Shown: positions 1 through 8,976, counted from the first letter of the stretch. The stretch is 64,000 bases of DNA from Methylobacterium sp. NMS14P (GCF_028583545.1 NZ_CP087106.1:3902501-3966500), one strand, 5' to 3'. Numbers and translations: made by a program. Notes: a model not told the origin generated them from the letters alone.

Positions 1-225
1 CATGTCGAGGCCGAAGAACCCGGCCACGGGCCAGAATCCCATGCGCCACGCCCAGATCGACACGGCGAGGGACACCGCGCAGCAGCCGGTCATGACCACC
101 CGGAAGCCCCGCCGGCTCAACGACTGGTGCGGTCGGATCGTCGCGGTGAAGACGGGCCGGTCGATCGTGTCCGGATCGAGCCCGTACGGGTGGACGGAAG
201 GATTGCCGCTCGCCATGCGATCCAT
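1..225 (-). CDS. DUF2244 domain protein (N-terminal part, cut by window edge)
   Basis: The first 75 residues are visible; the gene runs off the left edge. After a polar N-terminus (about residues 1-23) comes a conserved stretch containing RPVFTATIRPHQSLS and RRGFR, then a hydrophobic segment at about 47-72 ending GFFGLDM. This is the DUF2244 signature: a small inner-membrane protein of unknown function. Its start lies 11 bp from the divergent start of endonuclease III, so the two probably share a short promoter region. An ATG at 216 is an alternative start. The family name is confident; no biochemical role is known. Confidence 0.72.
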   Translation of the reverse strand, partial: MDRMASGNPSVHPYGLDPDTIDRPVFTATIRPHQSLSRRGFRVVMTGCCAVSLAVSIWAWRMGFWPVAGFFGLDM

Positions 226-236
226 ATAACGCGCCG

Positions 237-1124
237 ATGCCCGCCAGAAAGACTCCCCCACCCGTGACGGATCGCGTCGGTCGCGGCACCGCGGGACCGA
301 CCGAGGCCTCGTCTGAGGCCGTATCCCGGACGGCCCCGCCGAAGCGGGGCAAGGGCAAGTCGGAGAGCGCGTCCAAAGGTTCGACCAAAGTCTCGGCCAA
401 AGTCTTGGCCAAGAGCGCGGCCCCGGCGCGGCTCGGGGGTGCGATCAGGCCGGCCGCCACCGCGCGCGTGGACACGGCCCCCGAGGCCGTCGACGCGGCG
501 ACCCTCGCCGAGATCTTCCGCCGCTTCCAGGCGGCGGAGCCGGAGCCCAAGGGCGAGCTCCACTACGTCAATCCGTTCACGCTCCTCGTCGCGGTGGTGC
601 TGTCGGCCCAGGCGACCGACCGCGGCGTCAACCTCGCCACCGGCCCACTCTTCGCGGTCGCCGACACGCCCGAGAAGATGCTGTCCCTGGGCGAGGACAG
701 GGTCCGCGACCTCGTGCGCACGATCGGGCTGTTCAACACCAAGGCGAAGAACGTCGTCGCCCTCTCGCGCATCCTCTTGGACGAGCACGGCGGCACGGTG
801 CCGGCGAGCCTGGAAGCCCTGCAGGTTCTGCCCGGGGTCGGCGCCAAGACCGCGAGCGTGGTGCTCAACATCGCCTTCGGGGTTCCGCGGATCGCCGTGG
901 ACACCCATATCTTCCGGGTCTCGAACCGGATCCCGCTCTTCGTGGGCGCGACCACCGACAGGGTTCAGGCCGGACTCGAGGCGATCGTGCCGGATTCCTA
1001 CCGGCTGCATGCCCATCACTGGCTGATCCTGCACGGCCGCTACACCTGCAAGGCGCGCAGGCCCGAATGCCCGCGCTGCCTCATCGCCGACCTCTGCCGC
1101 TACCCGTCCAAGACGACCGCGTGA
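237..1124 (+). CDS. nth: Endonuclease III (DNA glycosylase/AP lyase)
   Basis: Base-excision repair enzyme that removes oxidised pyrimidines and cleaves the abasic site. The 295-residue protein has an Ala/Lys-rich, probably disordered N-terminal extension of about 80 residues, then the HhH-GPD fold. The hairpin LPGVGAKTAS carries the catalytic lysine, and VDTHIFRVSNR carries the catalytic aspartate. The C-terminal 4Fe-4S loop reads C-X6-C-X2-C-X5-C (CKARRPEC, PRC, LIADLC). The extension makes it longer than the roughly 211-residue E. coli enzyme, but 237 is the only ATG in frame before the domain. It diverges from the DUF2244 gene. Confidence 0.95.
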   Translation: MPARKTPPPVTDRVGRGTAGPTEASSEAVSRTAPPKRGKGKSESASKGSTKVSAKVLAKSAAPARLGGAIRPAATARVDTAPEAVDAATLAEIFRRFQAAEPEPKGELHYVNPFTLLVAVVLSAQATDRGVNLATGPLFAVADTPEKMLSLGEDRVRDLVRTIGLFNTKAKNVVALSRILLDEHGGTVPASLEALQVLPGVGAKTASVVLNIAFGVPRIAVDTHIFRVSNRIPLFVGATTDRVQAGLEAIVPDSYRLHAHHWLILHGRYTCKARRPECPRCLIADLCRYPSKTTA

Positions 1125-1332
1125 CGGGTCGCGAAGGTCGTTCCGGGCACGTCCCGACCGGTCTCCGCAATCCCGCCCTGCGGGCTAACGCGTTGTGCTG
1201 GAAGCCCGCTTCCGCTAGTTTGGCGGCCGGTCGCCGGGGCCCTTGGGCAGAGGCCGTCCGGCGGCCCGACCTCGCGTCCGGTCGCCGCGCCGCGGATTCC
1301 TCCCAATCGTCGCGCATCAGGAGCCTCGGCCC

Positions 1333-2127
1333 ATGGACTTCCTCAAACCACGGTACACGCCTATGAATCGCCGCCGTCGCATCTACGAGGGCAAGGCGAA
1401 GGTCCTCTACGAGGGGCCGGAGCCCGGCACGCTCATCCAGCACTTCAAGGATGACGCGACGGCCTTCAACGCGAAGAAGCACGAGGTCATCGACGGCAAG
1501 GGTGTGCTGAACAACCGGATCTCGGAGTTCGTCTTCCAGCACCTCAACGATATCGGCGTGCCGACGCATTTCATCCGCCGGTTGAACATGCGCGAGCAGC
1601 TGATCCGCGAAGTCGAGATCATCCCCCTCGAGGTCGTGGTGCGCAACGTCGCGGCCGGGTCGCTGGCGACGCGCCTGGGCCTGGAGGAAGGCACGCAGCT
1701 GCCGCGCTCAATCATCGAGTTCTACTACAAGAACGACGCGCTGAACGACCCGATGGTCTCCGAGGAGCACATCACGGCGTTCGGCTGGGCGACGCCCCAG
1801 GAGATCGACGACATCATGGCGCTGGCGATCCGCGTCAACGACTTCCTGTCGGGCCTCTTCCTCGGCGTCGGCATCCGGCTCGTCGATTTCAAGATGGAGA
1901 CCGGCCGCCTCTGGGAAGGCGACATGATGCGCATCGTCGTCGCCGACGAGATCTCCCCGGATTCCTGCCGGCTCTGGGACATCAAGTCCTCCGACAAGCT
2001 CGACAAGGACCGGTTCCGCAAGGATCTCGGCGGCCTGATCGAGGCCTACACCGAGGTCGCCAAGCGGCTCGGCATCATGTCGGAGAACGAGAAGGTCCAG
2101 GGCGGCGGCCCGCGCCTCGTGCAGTAG
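1333..2127 (+). CDS. purC: Phosphoribosylaminoimidazole-succinocarboxamide synthase (SAICAR synthetase)
   Basis: Purine biosynthesis: ligates aspartate to CAIR with ATP to give SAICAR. It shows the nucleotide-binding [13 protein letters not shown] start, [18 protein letters not shown] and the LVDFKMETG signature, all typical of rhizobial PurC. I chose ATG 1333 because AGGAG lies nine bases upstream. The ATG at 1363 ([10 protein letters not shown]) begins exactly where most homologues start but has no ribosome site, so the ten extra residues are uncertain. The 3' end is only 6 bp from the convergent glycosyltransferase gene. Confidence 0.95.
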   Translation: MDFLKPRYTPMNRRRRIYEGKAKVLYEGPEPGTLIQHFKDDATAFNAKKHEVIDGKGVLNNRISEFVFQHLNDIGVPTHFIRRLNMREQLIREVEIIPLEVVVRNVAAGSLATRLGLEEGTQLPRSIIEFYYKNDALNDPMVSEEHITAFGWATPQEIDDIMALAIRVNDFLSGLFLGVGIRLVDFKMETGRLWEGDMMRIVVADEISPDSCRLWDIKSSDKLDKDRFRKDLGGLIEAYTEVAKRLGIMSENEKVQGGGPRLVQ

Positions 2128-2133
2128 ACCCGG

Positions 2134-3753
2134 TCAGGCGGTCGGCCGGCGCAGGGGCGCCGGCCCGGCCTCCGGGAAGCCCGCGCGCAGCCGCGCGTGG
2201 GTCGAGAGCGCCGGGTCGAAGCCCGGGTGATAATGGGGGTCCTGCACCAGCAGCGACCCCCATCGCGTTCTCAGCGCCGCGATCTCGCGCTCGTGGCGGG
2301 CGCGGGCCTCGGGGGCCCAGCGGCGGCTCGCCGCCTCGCGGTGGTGAAGGACCGCCCCGGGGACCAGGAGCGTGCGGTAGCCGGCCGCGTTCAGGCGGAG
2401 GCAGAGATCGACGTCGTTGAAGTCGACCGCGAAGACCGCCTCGTCGAAGCCGCCGACCGCGCGGAACTTCTCCGCCTCGACGGCCAGGCACGCGGCGGTC
2501 ACCGCGGAGACCGCCTGCGTGACGCGCAGGGCCCCGAGGTAGCCGGGGGCGTCGCCGGGAAAGTGCCGGTGTCCGTGGGTGACGAGGCCGCCGGTGCCGA
2601 GCACGATGCCGCCGTGCTGGATCCGGCCCTCGCCGTCGAGGAGCTTGGCGCCGACGGCCCCCACATCCGGGCGGAGGGCCTCCCGGGCCACGCGGGACAG
2701 CCAGTCGGGCCGGAATGCCTCGACGTCGTTGTTGATGAAGACCAGCAGCCTGCCGCGAGCACGGGCCGCGGCGGCGTTGTTCATGGCGGCGAAGTTGAAC
2801 GGCCCGGGCCAGGGCACGACCTGCCCCCTCCCCTCCCCTTCCAGCGCCCGCAAGTAGGCGAGCGTCTCGGGCTCGCGACTGTCGTTGTCGCAGACGATGA
2901 TCTCGGTCGACGGCCAGTCGGTGCAGTTGCGCAGGCTCTCGAGACAGGGACGCAGGAGATCCAGGCGGTCGCGGGTCGGGACGATGAGGCTGGCCAGGGG
3001 CCGCGTCTCGGGCAGGGGGTGCTCGACCTCGACGAGGCCGTCGGGTCCCACGGTCACGCGCGGGCCGACCCGGCCCGTCCGGTCGAGGTGGCCGCGGACG
3101 ACGGCGTGATGGGGGGCGTGTCCCGCCGCACCATCCGTCGTGGCGATCGACGTTCCGCGGCGGACGGACAGGATCTCCGGTAGGTGGCCGATCGCGCCGG
3201 GGCCGAACCGCTCCGCGATCCGGAAGGCGGCCTCGGCGGGACTTCCGGGATCGACGCCGGAGTCGAGGGCGCTCCGTCGGCAGGCCAGGACGGGACCGAG
3301 ATAATCGAAGGCCGCGAGCCGGTCGGGGTCGAAGACCGGCGGCAGATGCGGCAGCACAGGGCCGCCGGGTCGCTCCTGCACCAAGGCGTCGCCGTACAGC
3401 GCATGGAGGTCGGGCTGGCTCGCGAACAGGGCGGCGATCCGTCCCGGCGCTCCGGCGACGAGGACCCCGTCGCCGACCAGGCGGATCGTGTCTCCCGGGC
3501 TGTCCGGTGCCGGCGGGAAGCGGTCGAGGATCCCGGGCGGCAGGGCCAGCCCATGGTCGATCCCGATCAGGGCCGCGAGCGCCTGCCGGGCGCGCAGGCG
3601 CTTCCCTGTCAGACGCGCGCGCAGGATCGCGGCCGCCGCCCGCGGATGCGCGAGAACACGGCGCGTCGCGCCCGCGAGCGCGCACCAGGAGCGGCGCGAC
3701 GGTCCGAGATAGCGCGCAGCTTCGCGGCCCGATGCGCCGTCGGGCGGCGTCAT
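2134..3753 (-). CDS. Family 2 glycosyltransferase (second of a tandem pair)
   Basis: A 539-residue GT-A fold glycosyltransferase, probably transferring sugars onto a surface polysaccharide or glycan. The C-terminal catalytic domain (about 255-500) starts LASLIVPTRDRLDLL, has IIVCDNDS, then FINNDV (the metal-binding DxD equivalent), VGGFDE and FNDVDLCLRL. The region before it (about 100-180) looks like a degenerate first GT domain (LYGDAL, FDYLGPVLACRRSAL). Its ATG overlaps the stop of the upstream glycosyltransferase (ATGA), so the two are translationally coupled. No signal peptide or membrane segment is seen. The acceptor and sugar cannot be told from sequence. Confidence 0.85.
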   Translation of the reverse strand: MTPPDGASGREAARYLGPSRRSWCALAGATRRVLAHPRAAAAILRARLTGKRLRARQALAALIGIDHGLALPPGILDRFPPAPDSPGDTIRLVGDGVLVAGAPGRIAALFASQPDLHALYGDALVQERPGGPVLPHLPPVFDPDRLAAFDYLGPVLACRRSALDSGVDPGSPAEAAFRIAERFGPGAIGHLPEILSVRRGTSIATTDGAAGHAPHHAVVRGHLDRTGRVGPRVTVGPDGLVEVEHPLPETRPLASLIVPTRDRLDLLRPCLESLRNCTDWPSTEIIVCDNDSREPETLAYLRALEGEGRGQVVPWPGPFNFAAMNNAAAARARGRLLVFINNDVEAFRPDWLSRVAREALRPDVGAVGAKLLDGEGRIQHGGIVLGTGGLVTHGHRHFPGDAPGYLGALRVTQAVSAVTAACLAVEAEKFRAVGGFDEAVFAVDFNDVDLCLRLNAAGYRTLLVPGAVLHHREAASRRWAPEARARHEREIAALRTRWGSLLVQDPHYHPGFDPALSTHARLRAGFPEAGPAPLRRPTA

Positions 3754-5891
3754 TCCAGATCCTCGCCGAAGGTCGTGATCGACAGGGCGGGGTGGTAGAA
3801 CGGATCGTGCCGGATCACGGCCCGCCAGCGCTCGGAGAAGCGGGCGGCTTCTTCCTCGAAGCGGGCGCGCTTGGCCCCGACCGACGGACCGCGGCTGACG
3901 GATTCGAGATGGGCCAGCTTCGCGGTCGGCGTCCAGACCGTCTTCCAGCCGGCGGCGCCGAGGCGGAGGCAGAAATCCACGTCGTTGAAATCGACCGGGA
4001 ACGCCTCGGCGTCGAAGCCGCCCACCGCCAGATACTTGTCCCGCGCGACGGCGAGGCAGGCGGCCGTCACCGCCGAGACCTCGTGCGCGACGCGCAGCCG
4101 GCCGAGATGGCCCGGCGTGTCGCCGGGCCGGCGACGCAGGATGTGGCCGGCCCGCCCGCCGAGGCCGACGACGACGCCGGCATGCTGCAGGGTGCCGTCG
4201 CCGTAGAGAAGCCTCGCCCCGACCGCGCCGACCTCCGGCCGGCACGCCTGCCGGACCATGGCCTCGAGCCAGCCGGGCTCCAGCACGGCGACGTCGTTGT
4301 TCAGCAGCAGGACGATCGTTCCCGACGCCGCGGCGACGCCGGCGTTGACCATCGCGGCGAAGTTGAAGGGCTGCGGATCCATGAGGATCTGGACGCGCGG
4401 ATCGCCGCGCAGGGTCGCGTAATGGTCGAGCACCGCGGGATCGCTGGAGCCGTTGTCGACGATGATCAGCTCGATCGCCGCGTAGGCGGTCTCGTGGAGC
4501 ACACCGCGGCAGACGCGGGTGATCAGGTCGAGGCGGTCGCGCGAGGGGATCACGACGCTCACCAGCGGCACCGGATCCGGCAGGGGCCATTCCAGGCGAA
4601 CGGCACCGTCTTGGACCCCGGCGCGCAACGGCGGCCGTTCGGACCGGAGCGCGTTCAGGGCCGCAGCCCGGTCCGACGGGTCGAGGTCGTCTCCGGCAGT
4701 GCGGGCGAGGATCCGCGGGACATGCACCACCCGCGCGGCACCGGTCGTCGCGGCGGCCACGATGCCCGGCGCGAGCTCGGCCATCCGGCCGGCGGGGTGC
4801 GCCAGGACCCTGGCGAGCCACGCCCTCGACAGGAGCAGGGGAAACCCCGGATACCCCGTCGCCAGGGCGAGGTCCGGGCTCCAGTCCGGCTTCAGCCGCG
4901 GGCGACCGTCGGGGCCGATCGCGTCGCCGTAGGCGATGTCCGCGCCCGACAGGGCGCGGGCCAGCAGCGCCAGGGCCTCGGGCTCCGGGATGTCGCCGGG
5001 GCGCAGCAGGCACAGGGCGTCCGCATCGCCGGAAAGATCGGCTAACGCCGCAGCCTCGTCCCATGCCTGGTGGGTCATCGGCCCGTCGGCCGATACGGGC
5101 GGCGCGCCCGCCCAGGTGACCTGGATCGACTCGGGGCGGTGCGTCTGCGCGTCCAGCGCGTCTCGCGTGGCCGACAGCGCCGCCGCGTCCCCGGGCTGTG
5201 CGAGCAGGACGCAGCGGATCCGCAGGGTGGAGGGCGCGATGCGGGCGGGTCGGGTCCGGGCGGCGGCCCAGGAGGGGAACCGGGCCATCGGCGTCACCGC
5301 GCAGGCGCCGCGCAGGATGTCGCGGTAGCGCCGCTCCGAGCCGCGGGCGCGCTCGTAGAGGGCGGAGACGCAGCGCCAGGGCCGGCGCAGGAGGCACTGC
5401 GCGAGCACCTCGGCCTCGCGCCGGGCGCCGACCCGCTCCAGGGCGAAGTCGGCACCGGCCGAGAGGCGGATCTCCCGCGCATCCGGCGGGATCAGCCCGA
5501 GCCAGTGGGCGAGCCCCTGCGAGGCTCCCGGCAGGACGAAGTCCTGAACGGTCTCGTCTGGCCCTCGCAGGACGCGGAGAATCGGGCGCCGGGGCGCCGC
5601 CGTCGGATCATCGGCATAGCTCAGCACGATCCAGCCGGCGGGATGATCCGGGAGCACGAGGCGGCGATCGAACGCGGGATCGTCCGTGGCCTCCAGCCGG
5701 AACCGGGTCGGCCGGCCGAGCCAGATCCTGTCGCGACCGGTCTTCGCGATCAGCGGGGTCGGATCGCCGAGGCGCGCCGCGGCGTCACTGGGCAGCGTCG
5801 CCTCCGCCGGGTGGCGCCGCGGCGACCGCCGGTTTCCGGCGGCGCGGTTTCGCGGCGGTCTTCCCGCCGGCACCCTTGCCGGTGCCGACAC
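3750..5891 (-). CDS. Family 2 glycosyltransferase (first of a tandem pair)
   Basis: A protein of up to 713 residues with three parts: an N-terminal domain of about 200 residues I do not recognise, a middle GT-like segment (about 215-350, with LLRPGDIPEPEAL and IAYGDA) lacking a clear catalytic motif, and a C-terminal catalytic GT2 domain (VSVVIPSRDRLDL, LIIVDNGSSD, LLLNNDV, VGGFDAEAFPVDFNDVDFCLRL). It closely resembles the downstream gene over the last 250 residues, implying tandem duplication. The start is unresolved: ATG 5891 overlaps the upstream gene by 107 nt, GTG 5873 is an alternative, and recognisable sequence begins only near residue 50. It may act on exopolysaccharide or LPS. Confidence 0.8.
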   Translation of the reverse strand: MSAPARVPAGRPPRNRAAGNRRSPRRHPAEATLPSDAAARLGDPTPLIAKTGRDRIWLGRPTRFRLEATDDPAFDRRLVLPDHPAGWIVLSYADDPTAAPRRPILRVLRGPDETVQDFVLPGASQGLAHWLGLIPPDAREIRLSAGADFALERVGARREAEVLAQCLLRRPWRCVSALYERARGSERRYRDILRGACAVTPMARFPSWAAARTRPARIAPSTLRIRCVLLAQPGDAAALSATRDALDAQTHRPESIQVTWAGAPPVSADGPMTHQAWDEAAALADLSGDADALCLLRPGDIPEPEALALLARALSGADIAYGDAIGPDGRPRLKPDWSPDLALATGYPGFPLLLSRAWLARVLAHPAGRMAELAPGIVAAATTGAARVVHVPRILARTAGDDLDPSDRAAALNALRSERPPLRAGVQDGAVRLEWPLPDPVPLVSVVIPSRDRLDLITRVCRGVLHETAYAAIELIIVDNGSSDPAVLDHYATLRGDPRVQILMDPQPFNFAAMVNAGVAAASGTIVLLLNNDVAVLEPGWLEAMVRQACRPEVGAVGARLLYGDGTLQHAGVVVGLGGRAGHILRRRPGDTPGHLGRLRVAHEVSAVTAACLAVARDKYLAVGGFDAEAFPVDFNDVDFCLRLGAAGWKTVWTPTAKLAHLESVSRGPSVGAKRARFEEEAARFSERWRAVIRHDPFYHPALSITTFGEDLE

Positions 5892-6489
5892 CCACCGCGA
5901 TGTCGTAATCGGCCGTCATGGCGGCCGGGACCTGCAGCTCGTCGGCCACGACCGTGGCGAAGCCCTGCGCCTCGCCGGCCGCGACGATCACGCTGGCCCG
6001 CTCCGTGCGGCTCGAGACGGTCTTGCCGTCGTGGCGGATCTGGAACGTCACCGGCACATCGAACCGGCCCGGCGCGCCCGCCGGCCCGAGCAGGACGTTG
6101 ATCTCGGCGCCCACCTTGACGGTGATCGAGCCGTCCTGACGCCGCGCGCATTCACGGGCGAGACGGCCGAGGGAGAACTGGGTGCGCACCGCGTCGCCCG
6201 CGAGCGTGCGCGAGGCGGCCCCGCCTTCGGCCACCTCGACAGAAGGGCAATAGGCCGGGTCGAGGGCTTCGGGCTGCGACGGCGGGACCGTCGTGCCGCC
6301 GTACTTGAACAGGTTGGAGAAGATGTTGCCCTCCTCGGCCCGGCTCGGGACCGCGGCCGAGAGCGACGCGGCGAGGACGAGCCCGCCCAGCCGGAGAGCG
6401 GCGGTCAGGCGCCGGGCGACGTCCGGGGAACGCGTGAGACCCCTGTCCCGATGTCCGATCATCGTACGGCTCCCGAACGGCACCGTCAT
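5785..6489 (-). CDS. Exported protein of unknown function, IalB-linked
   Basis: A 234-residue protein with a signal peptide (hydrophobic core LGGLVLAASLSAAV, cleavage near AVPSRA-EE, about residue 50), a middle domain with conserved CPSVEV and ECARRQ cysteines, and a Lys/Arg/Ala/Pro-rich tail. I recognise it only as a conserved alphaproteobacterial hypothetical. Its ATG overlaps the stop of the IalB-like gene by four bases (ATGA), which fixes the start and shows a shared operon. Location is probably periplasm or outer membrane. No catalytic motif is visible. Confidence 0.72.
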   Translation of the reverse strand: MTVPFGSRTMIGHRDRGLTRSPDVARRLTAALRLGGLVLAASLSAAVPSRAEEGNIFSNLFKYGGTTVPPSQPEALDPAYCPSVEVAEGGAASRTLAGDAVRTQFSLGRLARECARRQDGSITVKVGAEINVLLGPAGAPGRFDVPVTFQIRHDGKTVSSRTERASVIVAAGEAQGFATVVADELQVPAAMTADYDIAVGVGTGKGAGGKTAAKPRRRKPAVAAAPPGGGDAAQ

Positions 6490-7097
6490 TTCAGGCTGTC
6501 GAACCCGGCCGCGAAGCCCTTCATCGACAGCGGGATGCCGACGCCCTCCTCGGGCGTCTGAAACACGATGAAGGTGGCCTGCGTGCCGCTCTTGAACTGG
6601 CGGATCAGCCCGTCATCCATGACGACCTCGGCCACGCAGCCGGTGGTGAGGCAGCGGACGAAGCCCGCGCGGCCGATATCGGTCTGGTCGATCTTGAGGC
6701 CGAGACCGGAGGGCAGCAGCACGCCCAGCGGCGCCACCACCCGCAGCAGGTAACCGCGATTGTCGGCAGTCTTGAGGACGATCACCACGAGGGTCAGATT
6801 GGGGCGGTCCTCGGCGGCGAGGTACTGGACGAGGGCGCACTGCTCGGCCTTCGCGCCGGCCGGCGTCTCGCAGCGCAGCTGCCAATCGTCGAAGGTCTTG
6901 CGCACCATGCCCTGAGCCGCGGCCGGACCGGCCGGCGCGAGCGCCGCCGCGACGAGGGCGAGGAAAACCGGCAGCGCGGCGCGCCGAGCGGCACGCCGAA
7001 AACGAACGAGCCTCGCGTGAAGCGGCACCACCGATCCCTTCGGAACGCTCCGGCCGAGGACCGGCGGGAGCCGTACAATCGGGCGTGTTCCGACCAT
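6486..7097 (-). CDS. Invasion-associated locus B (IalB) family protein
   Basis: A secreted protein of the IalB family, known from Bartonella and widespread in Rhizobiales; in non-pathogens its role is unknown. It has a signal peptide (LPVFLALVAAALAPAGPAAAQ), then FDDWQLRCE, a cysteine in AEQCALVQ, and the paired cysteines VRCLTTGC typical of the family. ATG 7097 gives 203 residues with a long, arginine-rich pre-signal region. A GTG near 7035 preceded by AAGGGA would give a more normal signal peptide and is a real alternative. It is the first gene of the four-gene overlapping operon with the two glycosyltransferases. Confidence 0.85.
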   Translation of the reverse strand: MVGTRPIVRLPPVLGRSVPKGSVVPLHARLVRFRRAARRAALPVFLALVAAALAPAGPAAAQGMVRKTFDDWQLRCETPAGAKAEQCALVQYLAAEDRPNLTLVVIVLKTADNRGYLLRVVAPLGVLLPSGLGLKIDQTDIGRAGFVRCLTTGCVAEVVMDDGLIRQFKSGTQATFIVFQTPEEGVGIPLSMKGFAAGFDSLK

Positions 7098-7217
7098 GGT
7101 CAGCCCCGCGCTGTCAAGCGATGCACGCGCGGTGTTGCGCGTCGGTGCTACCCGCGCGGGTGTCAACGGCCTAGATTGTGTCGGAACACTCCTCCAGCGC
7201 CGGATCCTGACGCCGTG

Positions 7218-7592
7218 ATGCGCCCGCTCACTCTCTCGGCCGCCTGCCTGATGGCCGCCCTCACGCAGGCGGGAGCCCAGTCCCTGCCGGTCGGTGAGAC
7301 CACCTACATCGAACGCTCGCTGAACCGCTCCGACACGCTGGTGATCGAGCATCCGCCCGTCGCGGCCAACCCGTACGGCCGCCGCAACGGACAGGCGGCG
7401 ATCGCCGGCTACTGCCGGGACGGCGGCCTGGTCCGCCGCCGGGACGAGTTCGGCAACCCGGTGATCATCCGCCAGCGGGAGATCTGCGACAGCGTCGCCC
7501 CGCGCACCCTCAACCCTGGCGAGGTCGATCCCCGCCCGAGCTGGCCGGCGGATGCCGTGACGCGCCAGCGGGTGCTCCGCGCCAAGGGCTGA
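7218..7592 (+). CDS. Small secreted protein of unknown function
   Basis: A 124-residue product with a short signal peptide (MRPLTLSAACLMAALTQAGAQ, cleavage after GAQ). The mature part holds a two-cysteine region (IAGYCRDGG, QREICDSV) that could form one disulfide. No family is recognised. ATG 7218 follows GTG 7215 closely and no strong ribosome site is seen. It diverges from the IalB operon and converges with the YgjP-like gene 19 bp downstream. Confidence 0.6.
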   Translation: MRPLTLSAACLMAALTQAGAQSLPVGETTYIERSLNRSDTLVIEHPPVAANPYGRRNGQAAIAGYCRDGGLVRRRDEFGNPVIIRQREICDSVAPRTLNPGEVDPRPSWPADAVTRQRVLRAKG

Positions 7593-7611
7593 TGCGGGGC
7601 CTGACGACGGC

Positions 7612-8346
7612 TCAGCCGTAGCGGTGCAGACCGGTCCCGTGGCGCTTGAGCCAGGCCTCGGCGGCATCGGTGCTCGGGCAGAGCGCGTGCACCAGCGCCC
7701 AGAAGCGCGGCGAGTGGTTCATCTCGCGCAGATGCGCCATCTCGTGGGCGACCAGATAGTCGAGCACCATCGGCGGCGCGAGGATCAGGCGCCATGAGAA
7801 GTTCAGCTCGCCGCGGGCCGTGCAGGAGCCCCAGCGGCTGCGGGTGTCGCGCAGCGTGACGCGCACCGGCCGCTGTCCGAGCTGCGCCGCGTAGCGCTCG
7901 ATCGCATCGGTCAGGTCGCGCTTGGCCTCGCGGGCCAGGAAATCCCGGACCCGGCGCGCCACGTGGGCGGCGTCGCACGACACCGAGAGCACCGGCTCTC
8001 CCTCCACGCACTCGACGCGAACCGGACCGCTCCGGGTGCCGCGCTGGCTGATCCGGTGGGGCTCACCGCGGATCGGCAGGCTGGCTCCGAGCTCGAACAG
8101 CACGCGGGTCGGCACGCGGGCGAGACGCGCCGCGATCCAGCCCGCGTGGCTCGCGGCGAAGCGCTGCGCCGTGTTGATGGCGGTGCGGCTCGGCAGGGTG
8201 ATCACCGCCTCGCCGGTGGCGGCCGAGACGCGGAGCGTGATGCGGCGGGCGGTCGGCCGCCGACGGAGGGCGATGCGGAGGCTGGCCCCCTCGTGCTGGA
8301 CCTCAAGATGATCGGGATCGGGGCGACGCAGCAGCGCGAGGGGCAT
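7612..8346 (-). CDS. YgjP/SprT-like metal-dependent hydrolase (M48-type, DUF45)
   Basis: A 244-residue protein with the zinc-binding motif VAHEMAHLREMNHSPRFW (HExxH plus a downstream His) near the C-terminus, preceded by RWGSCTARGELNFSWRLILAPP, the hallmark of YgjP/DUF45 proteins. E. coli YgjP has been described as a UTP pyrophosphatase; other members are treated as metallopeptidases, so the substrate is open. No signal peptide is seen, so it should be cytoplasmic. It stands alone, 66 bp from the prepilin peptidase gene. Confidence 0.88.
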   Translation of the reverse strand: MPLALLRRPDPDHLEVQHEGASLRIALRRRPTARRITLRVSAATGEAVITLPSRTAINTAQRFAASHAGWIAARLARVPTRVLFELGASLPIRGEPHRISQRGTRSGPVRVECVEGEPVLSVSCDAAHVARRVRDFLAREAKRDLTDAIERYAAQLGQRPVRVTLRDTRSRWGSCTARGELNFSWRLILAPPMVLDYLVAHEMAHLREMNHSPRFWALVHALCPSTDAAEAWLKRHGTGLHRYG

Positions 8347-8412
8347 GCGCGACTTCTAGCTGGGCCGGGCTCGAGGCTCCAGATCCTGTCGTCCTGAATC
8401 GCCACGGCGACC

Positions 8413-8976
8413 TCAGCCGGCGAGGGCCCGGGTCCAGACGTCGGTCTCGGGGAGGACGAGGAGCGCCGCGGCGGCCAGGGCGATCCCGTACGGGATCCCG
8501 GTCTTGGCGTCGTGCAGGTGCAGGGCGAACGGCATGCGCGCGATCCGGACAGGCAGCGGGTGCGTCCGCGCGAACAGGATCGCCAGGGTCAGGGCGCCGC
8601 CGAACACCGAGGCCACCAGCAGGTAGTCGCCGAGGCCGTCGAAGCCGAGCCACAGGGCCGTGGCGGCCGCGAGCTTCGCGTCGCCGCCGCCGATGATGCC
8701 GAAGGCGAACAGCGTGAACGTGACGAGGAGGACGACCGCTCCGGCGGCGCAGTGGAATCCGATCTCGGTCCAGCTCATCGAGCTCGTCAGGGCCAGCAGC
8801 GCGAACCCGGCCACGAGAGCGAGGGAGATCCGGTTCGGGATCAACATGGTGAGCAGGTCGCTGGCGGCCGCGTAGGCCATCAGGAAGGGGAACAGGATCA
8901 GAAGGCCGAAACCGGCCGGGCCCAGACCCATCAGTCCCAGGCCTGCCGTCGCTGAACCGACCATCTCGGCGCCCAT
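8413..8976 (-). CDS. cpaA: Prepilin peptidase CpaA (A24 family)
   Basis: Inner-membrane aspartyl protease that processes Flp/Tad prepilins. The 187-residue protein has about five to six membrane segments and both catalytic aspartates in context: AAASDLLTMLIPNRIS near residue 40 and GIIGGGDAKLAA near 98. It ends TGIPYGIALAAAALLVLP, typical of CpaA/TadV. The ATG at 8964 is an alternative start. The Flp pilin, its likely substrate, is encoded 196 bp upstream on the same strand. Confidence 0.92.
   Translation of the reverse strand: MGAEMVGSATAGLGLMGLGPAGFGLLILFPFLMAYAAASDLLTMLIPNRISLALVAGFALLALTSSMSWTEIGFHCAAGAVVLLVTFTLFAFGIIGGGDAKLAAATALWLGFDGLGDYLLVASVFGGALTLAILFARTHPLPVRIARMPFALHLHDAKTGIPYGIALAAAALLVLPETDVWTRALAG

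Noticed and set aside
1190-1230. TTGTGC-N17-TAGTTT before purC as a promoter
   Set aside because: Only three of six matches at each element, no better than chance.
3507-5045. 512-codon plus-strand frame opposite the glycosyltransferase genes
   Set aside because: Antisense shadow of GC-rich coding sequence: no motif, compositionally skewed, no ribosome site.
2075-5397. Very long minus-strand open frames (about 540 and 1090 codons) over the glycosyltransferase genes
   Set aside because: Their first parts are Arg/Pro/Gly-rich out-of-frame readings of the same DNA. Real domain motifs occur only in the two coupled glycosyltransferase frames ending at 3750 and 2134.
7092-7118. TTGACA just upstream of the IalB-like ATG as a promoter
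   Set aside because: No -10 element at 16-18 bp spacing; a matching start would lie inside the annotated coding region. Kept only as a hint that the true start may be the GTG near 7035.
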